Positions 21,344 through 32,082 of a DNA stretch of 64,000 nucleotides are shown here, in pieces. Source of the stretch: [Phialemoniopsis] sp. UDSM-2020 (lineage: Eukaryota > Ascomycota > Sordariomycetes > Thyridiales > Thyridiaceae). The position numbers were made by a program, and so were the translations under genes. The notes beneath the pieces were generated by a model. It ran no database searches. It saw nothing but the letters and a program-made list of their open reading frames with translations, and was not told the DNA's origin. Each line of letters opens with the position of its first letter. The first letter of the stretch is position 1. The stretch is from contig JAEILZ010000001.1 in NCBI GenBank assembly GCA_018873225.1, forward strand, positions 4,898,001 through 4,962,000. Direction: 5' to 3'.

Positions 21344-22985
21344 TCATTCTCTCCAATCATACGCACCCTCCCACGCGGCTCCCACTCGATAGATCATCTC
21401 CTCTTGAAACATGCCGCCTATAATCTGCATGCCTACTGGCAATTTAATTTCCTCATCATATTCAGCTTGCAATATGCCACAAGGCAGACTCATCGCCGGG
21501 TGGCCGCTTGCATTGAAGCAAACAGTGTTGACAGCCACGCCCTTACTCTTGTTCATCTGCTCCAAGGGCCCAGCATCCGGAGCCGCATGACGATTGGCGA
21601 CATAAGGAGTAGTTGGGGTGATGAGAACATCGACCTCTTTGAGCACGGCATCGTACTCATCCCGTAGCCGGCGGTAGAGATTCATGGCCTTGCCGTATAG
21701 TGTCGGGTGATTGCGCCAGATGTACAGGCCGGACATCATGGAAAACTTGGATGTGGCGAACATCTTGTCGAATTTGCTTTGATCGAGGGGGCTCATCTTC
21801 TCAGCCAAGTCCGTCATATACAGGGCTCGTCTCCCACATGCTTTACCGAGATAACCTTGCAGCGCCGCTGTCGGCCGGAGCGCACAATTGACAATGTGTC
21901 CGGCGTGCGTGTGCAGCGGCACACTGACTTCGACTACCTCCGCTCCGAGCTCTCGGAAACGTTCTGCGGCTTCCATAACCTTTGATTTGACGAGAGGATC
22001 GAGCACTTCAAACTCGAAAGCTTCCTTGAGTATGCCAATCTTGAGGCCCCTAACCCCTTTGAGTAACGATGCGGAATAGTCAGGGAGCTGCGATGGAAGA
22101 GGAGCGGCGTACTGCCGATCGTCTATGTCGTCTCTTCCAGCGATAGCCTGGAGGACTTTGGCATTGAGTGCTACCGTCTGGGTCATGGGTCCGGCTGTGT
22201 CGTGCACGGGGTCGTGTGTCGCAACACCCGTCCACGGCACCAGTCCCCATGTCGGTTTCATGCCCACGATACCACAGTAGCTGGCAGGAAAACGAATGGA
22301 GCCGCCCTGGTCGCCGCCAATGCCCGCATCAACCTTCTTGGCGCCGACCAGATGTCCACAGCCGCTTGAAGAGCCACCTGTGGTATAACCCGTAGCATAG
22401 GGGTTCTCGACAGGTCCAGTTGCAGCCGAGAAAGACGACGCGCACAGGGAGAGGTTTTCGCAGACTGCTTTGCCGAGGACCGTACCTCCAGCCTCTAGAA
22501 TTCGAGTGACGATAGCTAAATAGAGTGTTAACGTCGCCACTCGAATGTGTACGATGGAAGGTGGTGACCATAAGAAACTTACTTGCGTCCATCTCAGGGG
22601 TATAGTCTGTGAACATGTCTGTTCCCAGAAGCATGGGAACATCTTTGACTGCAATGTTGTCCTTGAGACAGAAAGTGACACCTGACAAAGGCCCATCACT
22701 CTGGCCCTCTATGGTGGTCTTCCATGCCCAGGCATTCCCCTCGTTGTCCTCTTTCGATGGTCTGTGAACATCCTTTCGTGGATACTTCTCCAAGTCCACT
22801 TTAGGATAGTAGTTCGGCAGCCCTTCTACGAGATCAATCGACTCCTGAACTGAAGCGATGATCTCGTGCCACTGTTGCAAATGTTCAGGTGGGAGTGCCA
22901 GTCCTACATCTGCGACGCATTGGGCTACCTTCTCAGCGGTGACCTTTGCCTTGTTAGCCTCGGATGCCGCTGTTAGGGTCGCCAT
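21344..22985 (-). CDS. Amidase (amidase-signature family)
   Basis: Two exons, 22985-22583 and 22515-21344, intron GTAAGT...TTTAG (67 nt). The product is 524 residues. The Ser-cisSer-Lys triad is complete: K108 in FCLKDNIAV, S183 in GGSSSG and S207 in GGDQGGSIRFPAS. The GGDQGGS variant and the N-terminal helical domain match the bacterial nitrile-pathway amidase subgroup rather than acetamidase AmdS. It hydrolyses an amide to acid plus ammonia, probably in the cytosol, since there is no signal peptide. It is divergent from an NCS1-type permease at 23551 with GATA sites in between, suggesting uptake and hydrolysis of a nitrogenous substrate under nitrogen control. The substrate is not known. 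Confidence 0.9.
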
Positions 22986-23550
22986 TTTGCTGCTTGTCGT
23001 TATGGCGTGTCACCACTGATAAGCTAGACTGTGCCAGTTGACGATCATATCAAGGAATGACGCGCCACATGATCAACCTTGACTTTTAATATGTCCATGG
23101 TCTCGTAGTAGGATTGTCGCCCATCTTGTCAGATTAAAGCTCTGGAAAGGCCACCGCACAATTCGGAAACTGTGCGAGCTGTGCCGGCTAGAGGCTTGAG
23201 TTCCGGGCGCAGTACCGGTGATCGCGCGACGGCCGATAAGTCGATCGCGTTTTCGCCGAAGAAGCGTCTCTGGTTCCTACCAATCATACGGCTTTGGTCC
23301 ACAAAACATCCCATCCTCCTTATCTCTGGGCCCTAGCTTATCATCCATCGAAGGCGTTCAGATGCCATCCTGATATCAGACTTGACTCTCATGTAGCAAG
23401 GGAGGCAAAGGCTCGATCGAGTCTTGTGTCTGCTTGGAGGATATAATGGCCACCCTCCATCTCACGATCATCGCCAGGTTGATCAAGCACAGAATAGTCT
23501 CCATCTAACAATCGTTTCAGTGTTTCAGTTTCAGTGTTTCAGACGATACG
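22986..23550. promoter_or_regulatory. Bidirectional promoter amidase / NCS1 permease with GATA sites
   Basis: Four HGATAR matches (binding consensus of the nitrogen regulator AreA/Nit2): TGATAAG at 23017-23023, CGATAAG at 23234-23240 (core GATAAG; H satisfied by C), and on the minus strand AGATAA at 23320-23325 and TGATAA at 23338-23343. An ATATAAT TATA-like box lies at 23441-23447, about 105 bp before the permease ATG. Sites were read by eye; binding is inferred. Confidence 0.55.
23514..23541. repeat. 14-bp perfect tandem duplication in permease leader
   Basis: GTTTCAGTGTTTCA occurs twice back to back, at 23514-23527 and 23528-23541, ending nine bases before the permease start codon. It lies in the expected 5' untranslated leader. 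Confidence 0.85.
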
Positions 23551-25334
23551 ATGGCAAAGTCTGCCCGTTACTATCTCCAGAAGCTGGAGGTCAATCAAAC
23601 CAACAGCGAGGGCGAGAAAGGAGATGTTTATCTCAGCAACCATGACCTTCTCCCAATTCCCAAAGAGAACCGCATCTGGGGAGTGTGGACCTACGGCCTC
23701 TTCTGGTTCGGCGAATGCGCCAGCGTCACCAGCTGGACTGTTGCCTCGACGGGAGTCAAGGCTGGCTTGTCCTGGTGGGAGTCTTGGTAAGTATCGAAAG
23801 TCTGCATCGCCCTGCGCCGTCATCAAACTGACATCGATTCAAGGATTTGCGTTATTGTAGGTCACCTGATCGTCGCAACCTTCATGACCGCTGTCGGCCG
23901 AGCCGGTGCCGTCTATCATCTGGGTTTCCCAACCATTGCCCGTTCCAGCTTTGGCATATTCGGTAGTCTCTGGCCCATTTTCAACCGCGACGCTATGACC
24001 ATCATCTGGACCGGTGTTCAAGGCGTCACCGCTGGTAACTCCGTCTATGTTATGCTCCACGCCATCTTTCCAACGATAGCCCAAGTTCCAAATCCTTTCC
24101 CTGCCGATGTCACCATGACAGGAGGTCGCATGATTGGCTTCGTCATTGCTTGGATCTTGACACTGTTTTGCGCCATGTTCAAGGTTCACAAGTTTCGCAA
24201 GTTGATCTTGGTCAAGTCGGTTATAATGATCACTTGTCTCATTGCCTTCTTCATCTGGTAAATATCGTCTATAGAGTTCCTATCTCCATATGCATTGTCG
24301 TTGACCACTTATCCAGGGCTATCGTCGAAGCCAAGGGCGTTGGTCCAGTCGTCAAGCAAGGCGCCAAAATTCCGGCGGGCCAGTCGCACGCATGGGTGTT
24401 CCTCACGCAACTGTTCATACAAGCTGCAAACTTTGCCACTTTTGCGTGCAATAATGCAGATATCACACGCTATGCTCGTCGCCCAAACGACGCCCTGTGG
24501 ACACAGATCATTGGCATGCCAGTGGCGTTTGGCGTGGTTGGTTTCTTCGGCATCTTTGTGACTTCAAGCAGCGGCGTCATTTTTGGCAACGTGCAGTGGG
24601 ACCCAAACACGCTGCTGGACATGTTTCTCACCACGGACTACTCCCCTCGCCGCCGCGCCGCCGTCTTCTTCATCGCGGCTGGGTTCTCGTTTGCTCAGGT
24701 CACCACCCAGATCTTCGCCAACCTCATCGCCGCCGGCAACGATACGGCCGCACTGTTCCCTCGCTACGTCAACATCCGCCGGGGCGCCGTCATCTGCCTT
24801 GTCCTCTCCTTCGCCATCACCCCATGGAACCTGCTCAAGACGTCCTTCACGTTTACTAGCTACCTCGGCTCCTACCAGATCTTCCTTTCGAGCATCATAG
24901 GAGTGATTTTGGCCGATTATTTCTACGTGCGTCGAGGCTACTTGGTGGTACCGCATTTGTTCACCAGAGACCACGAGGCTCTCTACTGGTATAAGTCCGG
25001 GATTAATTGGAGAGCATATGCTGCATACATCACAGGCATCATCCCGTGTCTGCCCGGTTTCCTGGCACAGGTTGGCGTGAAGAACATCCCCATCGGTGCT
25101 CAGCGGCTTTACATCTTTGCCCTACCTGTTGGCATTGTTGTTTCCGCCCTCGCTTACATGGGTTTCTGCCACCTGAGTCCACCAGCCGGTGGTCTGAAGA
25201 GTGGATGGCAGGAGGATATCGACTCGTGCGAGGTCTTGGATGGCTCCGGGTCGGATGCCAATAGCAGGGTGACAGACGTTGAGAATGGAGAAAAGGGGAA
25301 GAACAACTACAGCGTCTCGCGTTCGGCAGCTTAA
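23551..25334 (+). CDS. NCS1 family nucleobase/allantoin-type permease
   Basis: Three exons, 23551-23786, 23844-24257 and 24317-25334; both introns have GTAA donors and AAG/CAG acceptors. The product is 555 residues. The N terminus has NHDLLPIPKENRIWGVWTYG, the NCS1 signature before helix 1, then FGECASVTSWTVAST. Also visible are FPTIARSSFGIFGS, NNADITRYAR, and WNLLKTSFTFTSYLGSYQIFL followed by ADYFYVRRGYL. Twelve membrane helices are expected. Fungal members of the Fur subgroup import uracil, allantoin, uric acid or related compounds with protons at the plasma membrane. The divergent amidase suggests the imported compound is an amide or ureide. The exact substrate cannot be told from these motifs. 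Confidence 0.93.
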
Positions 25335-25832
25335 ACTTTTCAGGATACGCGCTAGCTAGCAAAGCAATCAGCCCTACATCTCGATTTACCACGCATCGTA
25401 AGCCATTTGACAGACAAGATTTTCAAGTAATTCGCCACGCCCCTGGTAAGATGAATAAAAGCCACTGATGAGTTGTGATGCATTGATCTAGGCTTTGACG
25501 CCTGGTCTTGGCAGGTTGTCTTGGCAGGCTGTCTAAAGTCAAGTCGTCTGTGGCGAACCGCACTAAACCCCAGACTATTGGCACCAGAGTTGCGACAATT
25601 GGTTGGCGCAACTAGGCTCCTAGTATAAGCTTCATAACCCCGTGCACTTGGACAGAGCGGTTGTAAGTGAGCTGCGGCATTCTCCGTTGAGGAAGGCCGA
25701 AAGGTGCATATAGGAACAGTCAGGTGCCCGTCGAGAATAACAAATTCTTGGCGTCTGGGCCACCATGTCCGAACAGAAAAGCAGACACTGCAGTGATTGT
25801 TACACAGAAATTCTGGTCGTCCTGCCATTACT
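25335..25832. other. Intergenic region before secreted-protein gene
   Basis: About 500 bp with the 3' flank of the permease and the promoter of the next plus-strand gene. A direct repeat of TGTCTTGGCAGG-like sequence occurs near 25506-25530. No convincing gene; a 167-codon minus-strand ORF at 25352-25855 has no domain. Confidence 0.4.
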
Positions 25833-27026
25833 ATGCTAGGACACACCGTCCTCATTGGTGTTGTGTCCCTGGCGGTGGTATCCTCTGGCTCGCCTCTAGA
25901 GCTCGAGGATCGCGCCTCTTGCGATCATGACAATCTCTACCGCTGCTTTGTTGACAAGCGCTACTCTGCCTCGGCCTCCAGATACTGTGCCTCTTTGACC
26001 TATACCAGCACAGTAGCTACAGTCACGGCTACAAGAACCGGAACAGTCTCTACCGCTACCACTGCAAGCACGGAGACAGATACAATCTACCGGACAGAAA
26101 CCGCTCTGACCACAACTCCAACATCTACGACAACGGTGCTGGCTTATGGCATCGCTGCCGCCAGGCGTGCCGCTCCTCCGGCGTGCATGACCGGCTATCC
26201 GGTATCCCGCATCACGTCGGCTTGCTCTTGTATTGGTGTACCGGCACAGACAACCCGCGTCACATCCACCGCCGGAACCCGTACGGTTACTAATGTGAGT
26301 TATCATGCTCCATCCCCACTCTCTTCTTAGTTGGTGTTGAACTTGCTGCACCTAAGCCACAATTGCTTAGCAAGGAACAACCAGCTGTCTAAGTCTTTCT
26401 TCTAACCCACATATTTGCATCAGACAAGGACTGTCTCAGTCACGAGCACAACTTCAACTACTACGACCACAACAACCTCGACTACTGTATCTGCTGGTGT
26501 TGCGACAGCCACACAAAATCTTCCTGTTCCGGTTATTGTCAACGGCAACTTCGAGACGGGAGATGATACCGCATGGTATTTCTTTGGACTTGACTTTTGG
26601 GAGCACAGCATAATCCAGACGGTTGGGGCGGACGGCCTCGTCACATACGTCACGTCCGCAACCCAGTTTCTTTATGGCAGCCACGCTTTCTTCCAGTCGC
26701 TGTCTACCTATGACCTGATACACGGCGTGACGTACCGAATCCGCCTCCAGGTAAAAAGCCTACGCTACGGAGCTCAAACAAGCTATGACCACCTAATCGC
26801 CTACTTCGGAGATACGTACGACCGTTATGTAGCATACTTTGAGTTGGAGGGCGGCACCATCATTGGGGGAGACTGGGTCCAATTTGACTTCACCTTCACC
26901 GTACCTTCCTACCGCGACGGGAAAGGCACATATTTTGCGCTGGATTATGGTACGGATAATACCGTCGAAAGGCCCGAAACGTCGACATATTATCTTGACA
27001 ATGTTTTCATCTCCGTTGTGACTTAG
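25833..27026 (+). CDS. Secreted Ser/Thr-rich surface protein with C-terminal beta-sandwich-like domain
   Basis: Two exons, 25833-26294 and 26424-27026; the intron is long for this window (129 nt, GTGAGT...GCATCAG). The product is 354 residues. Residues 1 to about 20 form a signal peptide (LGHTVLIGVVSLAVVSSGSP). A Cys-containing segment is followed by a long Thr/Ser-rich region on both sides of the intron, expected to be heavily O-glycosylated. The C-terminal part, from about residue 185 (NGNFETGDDTAWYFFG) to the end, looks like a carbohydrate-binding or lectin-type jelly roll: it starts with the NGxFE motif and ends YYLDNVFISVV. No catalytic motif and no obvious GPI signal were seen. A cell-wall or secreted adhesin-like role is inferred. 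Confidence 0.8.
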
Positions 27027-27443
27027 GCGAAACAGACTGCTGATTGCTGGAATCTTGAGATCTTGTGTGCTCACGGCCGTTCTCACTCATCACTGTTGGA
27101 TGCATTGGATCTGGGAGAGTTACGAGACACGGACTTAATTTCCTATCAACGCTGGATCTGCGGAATTGGCTCCCTGTTAAAAGTCTCTCGTTGTAGTCGG
27201 GGTGGGGTATTTGACACAGTCTCTTAATGAGGTGAAGGACGTGAGATGGCAGTCGAACACATATCAAGAACACTGCGTAAACACGTCTTCGCTTGAGGTG
27301 AATGCTACCTCGGATTTGTTTGCATCATAGCTATCCACTTGAGTCATAGTGCTAATTGCTTGTTGCATAATTTGTACTCAGTTATGCAAAAGAACATGAA
27401 CCACATTCTTCGTCACGAAAAAGAAGTTTCTCAGCCGAAGCGA
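27027..27443. other. Convergent intergenic region
   Basis: About 415 bp between the 3' ends of the secreted-protein gene and the 806-residue Zn2Cys6 gene. Nothing recognised. Confidence 0.4.
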
Positions 27444-30082
27444 TCAAAAGTTCATATCTAGGAATGGGTCCAAGTTGTTCGTCGGCTCGTCTTCCTGACC
27501 AAAGGTCCAACTGAATCCCTCCCTGCCGAACTGTGAAAAGAAAGTCTCCAGCTCTGGATTGTAGTTCTGGTCTGGGGATGAGCCCCACGGAGGGCCATTG
27601 AGGTGGCCTGTTTCAAACACGCCCTCTGTACTCAAAGCCCAATCCGCATCGGTAAGTGGTGCTTGGCGCCGTGTCGCTATCTCTTCTGTATTTACCCATC
27701 CCCAACCGGGTAGAGCTCCTGGGAAGTTATTCGATATCTCGCTGGTTCTTTGGGATTCAGGGTGCACTTCAGTCGCTTGAGGCGCGTTCCTTGCGTCTGT
27801 GATCGGCCGGGAGTTGCCACTGGAGAGGAGGCGAGGATGCTTCAACATTGCAGCATCTGTATAGAGCTTCTGGATAGTCAAGTCCGCGACTGATCCGAAG
27901 CTCATAGAGGCTCTCTTGGCCGAAGGCCACCATTCTCCCCCCAAGACGAGAAGAGCGGAACATGTCCGCAACACAGTCGATAAAACATGAACTGAGGCTC
28001 TGCTTCGCACCAGCTTTGATGTCCAGAAAGTATACACAATGGTTGCACCCGCCGCAAACACGTTCTGAACGTTCCTCCAACTGTGATGGAGCGCATGGCT
28101 CTCATGCAGCCTTTGATAATCGTCGATTATGGAGCAGGCGCTATGGAAGCAGGCGGCGAGAGATTCCTCGGATGGCTTGCACACCACTTGCGATGGCTGA
28201 AATAGGAGAAGCTTCGTCGTGTTATACCGGATTCGTAATTTGAGTTGCCAGATGTGATGCTGATGGCCTTCGAGCGTCTGCTCTTTCGCGAGACTAGGCG
28301 ACTGTGCTAGCCATGAATCGAGACGTGCCATCAGTCTGGCTTGTTCGGTAGCTGGATCACTCGGCCAGACAAAGATGCTGGACTGAACAGGTAGGTGGTA
28401 AAACTGAAGTTTGATCTCGGACAGTAAGCGGTCAAGTTCCAAACTGCGGCGGCTGTAGCGGGACGAGGCGGAGAGAAAGTTGAATAGTGCGAGATCAGCG
28501 GGATTCGATGTCGGACCTGGTTTGAATGGGCCGGGTAGTTGTATGTCCAGAGTTTCATCACGGAACCCAAGCGGTCGGCCCTGTACAGTTGATATGACCC
28601 TTTTCTGATGTAAGTAGTCCGTCATGGAGAAATTTAGGAAAGAGCGTCGTACCTATCGAGGTGGTAAACACTGAGGAAGGCATAGCGTTTGATGTCCTGA
28701 TGTTCACGGTCGGCCTCTGCAACGGTGGCATTGTCACGATGCAACCCAATTTCCACACAATGGGCCATAGCAATGTGAATGAGCGTCCAGAGGTGTGTCT
28801 CTGCCGGCGTCATGAGGCTTCGAACTGCCAACAATACCATGGCTTGTACTGTCGAGAGAGATATGTGGGAGAAGGTCTCGCTCGCGAAGAGAAGCGCGGC
28901 TTTGTAGTATCGTTCAGGGGGGTATTCATACACGCGAGTGCGAACTTTGAGAATGGCGGCGATATTCAACACCATGAACATAATGAACGCAATGACTGGC
29001 ATCGAAGTCGTCAGCTCAGTCGACTCAGATGGCTGGACGTCACGACCGTTCCACCGGAAGCCGACAGTGTTGCTCGGCCACCCATTCCTAAGTTGGTCGT
29101 CCTCGATAGAACGGGAAGCGCAATCGTAGAGTGCCTCTAGAGCACTCAAGAGAGACAGAGGGTCCAATGCAGGATGCTCCGGATGCATCGTGCGGATGTA
29201 GAAGATGACGAGTGCGCGTGCATCTTCCACGGACGGAAGTTCCTATGAGGGTTAGAACAAAATCCTGTAGTGCTGTAGTGATACTTGCCTGTTTTAGGAA
29301 CAGGTTCAATTGCCTATAGCCGTCCGTTGGTGGCGAAGCAGTCCGTCGTGTCGCTCTCGATAGCGTCGCTCCAGAGTCCCTTGGGGCACTGGACGGCGAT
29401 TGTGAAGTAATTCTTGAAGCACGCGCCCCGATCAAAGTAGTGAATAGGAGCCCAGAGCTTGAACCCATGTAGTGACGCTGTGATGATTCCGAATTCAGGG
29501 ACATCAACCCGAGATCGTGGGCAACGGACTGAGTTTGCTCGACGATGGACGTCTCGTCATCGTCATCGCCAGTGGCCGCTTCTTCTGCTGAACGTTTGTG
29601 CGATTGCAATGTACGTGATGAACTGGGGCTAGTTGCGCTCGGTGGATGACTGTCATATAAGGCATCGGGTCTTTGGGTCTTGGCCGGGCTTGCTGCCGGA
29701 AGTGCTGGAAGTTGCGGCCCTTCGTAGAGGTTTACTTCACGCAGCTGAGTGCGTATGATCTCTTCTAGCCAGTTTATTCGAGACCTCGCTGCACTGACGA
29801 AGCTGTTCGGAGAGTTTAGTGAAGGGGCCAAAGACACCGGCGCCGTGTGGGATACTCACTTTCTGGGAATGGAAACATCACGATTGTGGCTATCGACATC
29901 CACACACACTTCTCCAGCCTTGGAGCAGTTCGAGCAGGCAGGTGTACCTCCATCGCACTATCAAGTAATATCTTAGCGATACTGCAACCGGTGAGGTTAA
30001 GGCATTGGGCGCGCCTCACCTTGATTCTCCGAGCCCGGCATCGCCTGCACGCCAGGCGAACTTTTCTCGCTGGTGTGTCCAT
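27444..30082 (-). CDS. Zn2Cys6 transcription factor, possible cluster regulator
   Basis: Five exons: 30082-30020, 29957-29860, 29802-29289, 29242-28653 and 28599-27444, giving 806 residues. The zinc cluster spans intron 1, with cysteines 12, 15, 22, 29, 32 and 39; a linker and coiled coil (RSRINWLEEIIRTQL) follow across intron 2. The third intron, 29243-29288, uses a GC donor (CAG/GCAAGT) because only this join links LNLFLKQ to ELPSVEDARALV in frame. The middle homology region includes HCVEIGLHRDN, RYAFLSVYHLDR and STVQGRPLGF, formed across intron 4. It lies at the left edge of the carboxylate-metabolism block, next to the mitochondrial carrier, and is the best candidate for its pathway regulator. 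That role is inferred from position only. Confidence 0.88.
29243..29288 (-). other. Non-canonical GC-AG intron
   Basis: The intron starts GCAAGT directly after CAG and ends CATAG, 46 nt. The flanking codons join LFLKQ to ELPSVED in frame, and no GT donor nearby gives an open frame. Confidence 0.65.
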
Positions 30083-30485
30083 GGCTCACCAGGAGATTAG
30101 ATACTCCAGTCTCGTTCGAAGGTAGGACTAGGACGAAGTGGAGTGATACCGGACCGTTATGCGTATGTTTCTCGTGAGAACCTCTCTCGGATTCGTGTAT
30201 AAGAAGTTGAAGATCTCAGAATACCATCTGAGTGGAACATATGCGGAGAAAGAAACTTTGCTGCTCTAGCGCGAACCTGTTGCCTCTAAGTAAGGAATGG
30301 CCCCGGCCCACCAACCCGGGTCCATCCCCATCAGGGCGTGCGGGGGCGCATGGGGCTAGATGACGCATTACTCAAGCATCTTGACAGTATACGCGACTCG
30401 TCTTTCCAATTTGAGAAGGTTGTGTATAAGTTTATCTGTCTAGTTGGTATTGTACTCGGTGCGTCCCCAAATCTAACGTAACATC
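30083..30485. other. Intergenic region between regulator and mitochondrial carrier
   Basis: About 400 bp: promoter of the regulator and 3' flank of the carrier. A CGG-A-CCG core is present at 30152-30158. Nothing else recognised. Confidence 0.4.
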
Positions 30486-31530
30486 CTACAATTCCTGCTC
30501 CTGAACTTCTCGATACTTAATGCTCAGCTCTTGTAATACGTCCACCGTTCTAGAGTACACTGTGAAAGATATTGCCCCGGAGATCTACCCATGGCAGGAG
30601 ACCAGCAAAATCAGTAACCAGGGAGTAGAAGCTGGGGACATGATCATGCACATCATGAACTTACACTTAATCTCACCAGCCTAGGAGTTGTCCCTTCCCA
30701 CAGGCCACGCAGCCCGGAATGGGAAATCACCGCCCGAAAGCAGGTCCAGGTTCCGCCAGCCGCTGCACTACCTTGGATAGACTGCATCTTGGTCTTGACG
30801 ACGTCAAAGGGCATCGTGGCATAGACAGTGATAACCCCCGCGAGGGCCCCAGCTATTCCGGGAGCTAGATGGACGCCGCCACTGACCTCCAACCAGGGCT
30901 GAATGTGATTCAGGATGGTCTGGTAGCTGGTGAAACGAACGACTGCATTGCTACCCTGCTTCATCGTGACAGGCACGACACCGCGAAAGAACCCGCCGAC
31001 TCCCTCGCGAGACCATATCGTCCGGATCGCGTGCGTAGTGGACGTAAACTCTCTGCGGCCCGCCTTGTCGTCGACCAGTTTTGTCTTCAAGCTCTCTCCT
31101 GGGGTAACAACGGTCACGGCCTCGGCCACGCCAGCAGCCGCCCCAGCGAGCATTGTTGACACCGCCGTTGGCTTACCATTTGCGTCTTGTGCAAGTCGGT
31201 TCCGAACGGCATCGTAGGTTAGAAATCGAGCTCCGGATTTGAGTGAGTTGCTGATGCAGAATACAGCAGCGCCAGTATAGAGCACACGTGGGCCATGGGA
31301 CCGCACCGTACTGACCAAAAGTCGGAACGGAGAAGCGCCGGCAGCACCGAGCTGCTTGCGAGTTTTGACATACTCTGTAGGATACTGGACAGCACATTGA
31401 TATCAACAGACAGGATAAGTGACAACTAGGGTTAGCAGGATCCTACCGTGATGAGGGACTCTGCGCAGCCCGCTACTGATCCAGCTAGGACGGACTGGAA
31501 CGGGGCAGGTTTGTCTTTCTGGCTAGTCAT
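30486..31530 (-). CDS. Mitochondrial tricarboxylate (citrate) carrier
   Basis: Three exons, 31530-31447, 31384-30665 and 30584-30486, giving 300 residues, the normal length of this family. Three carrier repeats are present, each with its PX[DE]XX[KR] signature: YPTEYVKTR (across intron 1), TPGESLKTK and MPFDVVKTK. The last intron joins TTPRLVRLS to ISGAISFTVY, the conserved end of Ctp1-type citrate carriers. The family exchanges citrate or isocitrate for malate across the inner mitochondrial membrane. Fungal genomes usually carry a housekeeping copy elsewhere, so this may be a pathway-specific paralogue. It is divergent from the amidohydrolase at 32083, and an aconitase paralogue lies 5 kb away; both suggest tricarboxylate metabolism. 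Confidence 0.92.
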
Positions 31531-32082
31531 CTCGGGATAAATATCAAAAACTCAAAATCTATCGCGCAACGCGTCCCCGCGTGCATTTTCTGTGTCTACA
31601 GCAGCATGATATGCTAGACCCTTCACTATCTCAATGTCTTTACCCCATTCCAAGTGCCGACCCCGTGTCGTAGATAGCGTCTGGCGCACACGGAAGAGGA
31701 GATGGACTGCTCCGATTCTCTAATATTCTAGATCATTGCCGTCGCCCACATAAACGATCGAATTGTCCGCACCCGAGGCGCGTTGCGGAGCTGCCCTCCG
31801 CAGCAACATGGCGGTTTGCTCCTAAACCCTTACTCTCGGCTCGGAGCTGTCCTCGTGGGTCCACGGACGGACTACTCCGTCCAGGACACAGGGAGGGGTC
31901 TGGACGGGTTACTCCTGGTTGGTTTATTAGTGAACACCATTGATATGTGGGGATGAATTTAGCGCAGTTACGGGAACTGGGCTACTGACCAGTCTGCGCT
32001 GTTATGAGGACCAGCTAGGGACATCAGAGCGCTGGCACGGAATCCTCGCGTCTGCACCAGCTGTCGGCGTTCGAGCTTCCAA
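31531..32082. promoter_or_regulatory. Bidirectional promoter carrier / amidohydrolase with paired CGG sites
   Basis: It contains CGGAGCTGCCCTCCG at 31786-31800 (CGG-N9-CCG inverted repeat), the related CGGAGCTGTCCTCG at 31842-31855, and GGACGGA-CTAC-TCCGTCC at 31865-31882, a perfect 7-bp-arm palindrome holding CGG-N6-CCG. Such spaced inverted CGG triplets are the usual targets of dimeric Zn2Cys6 proteins. Confidence 0.55.

Noticed and set aside
25352..25855. 167-codon minus-strand ORF
   Set aside because: No domain, biased amino-acid content, and it overlaps the promoter and signal-peptide region of the plus-strand secreted-protein gene.
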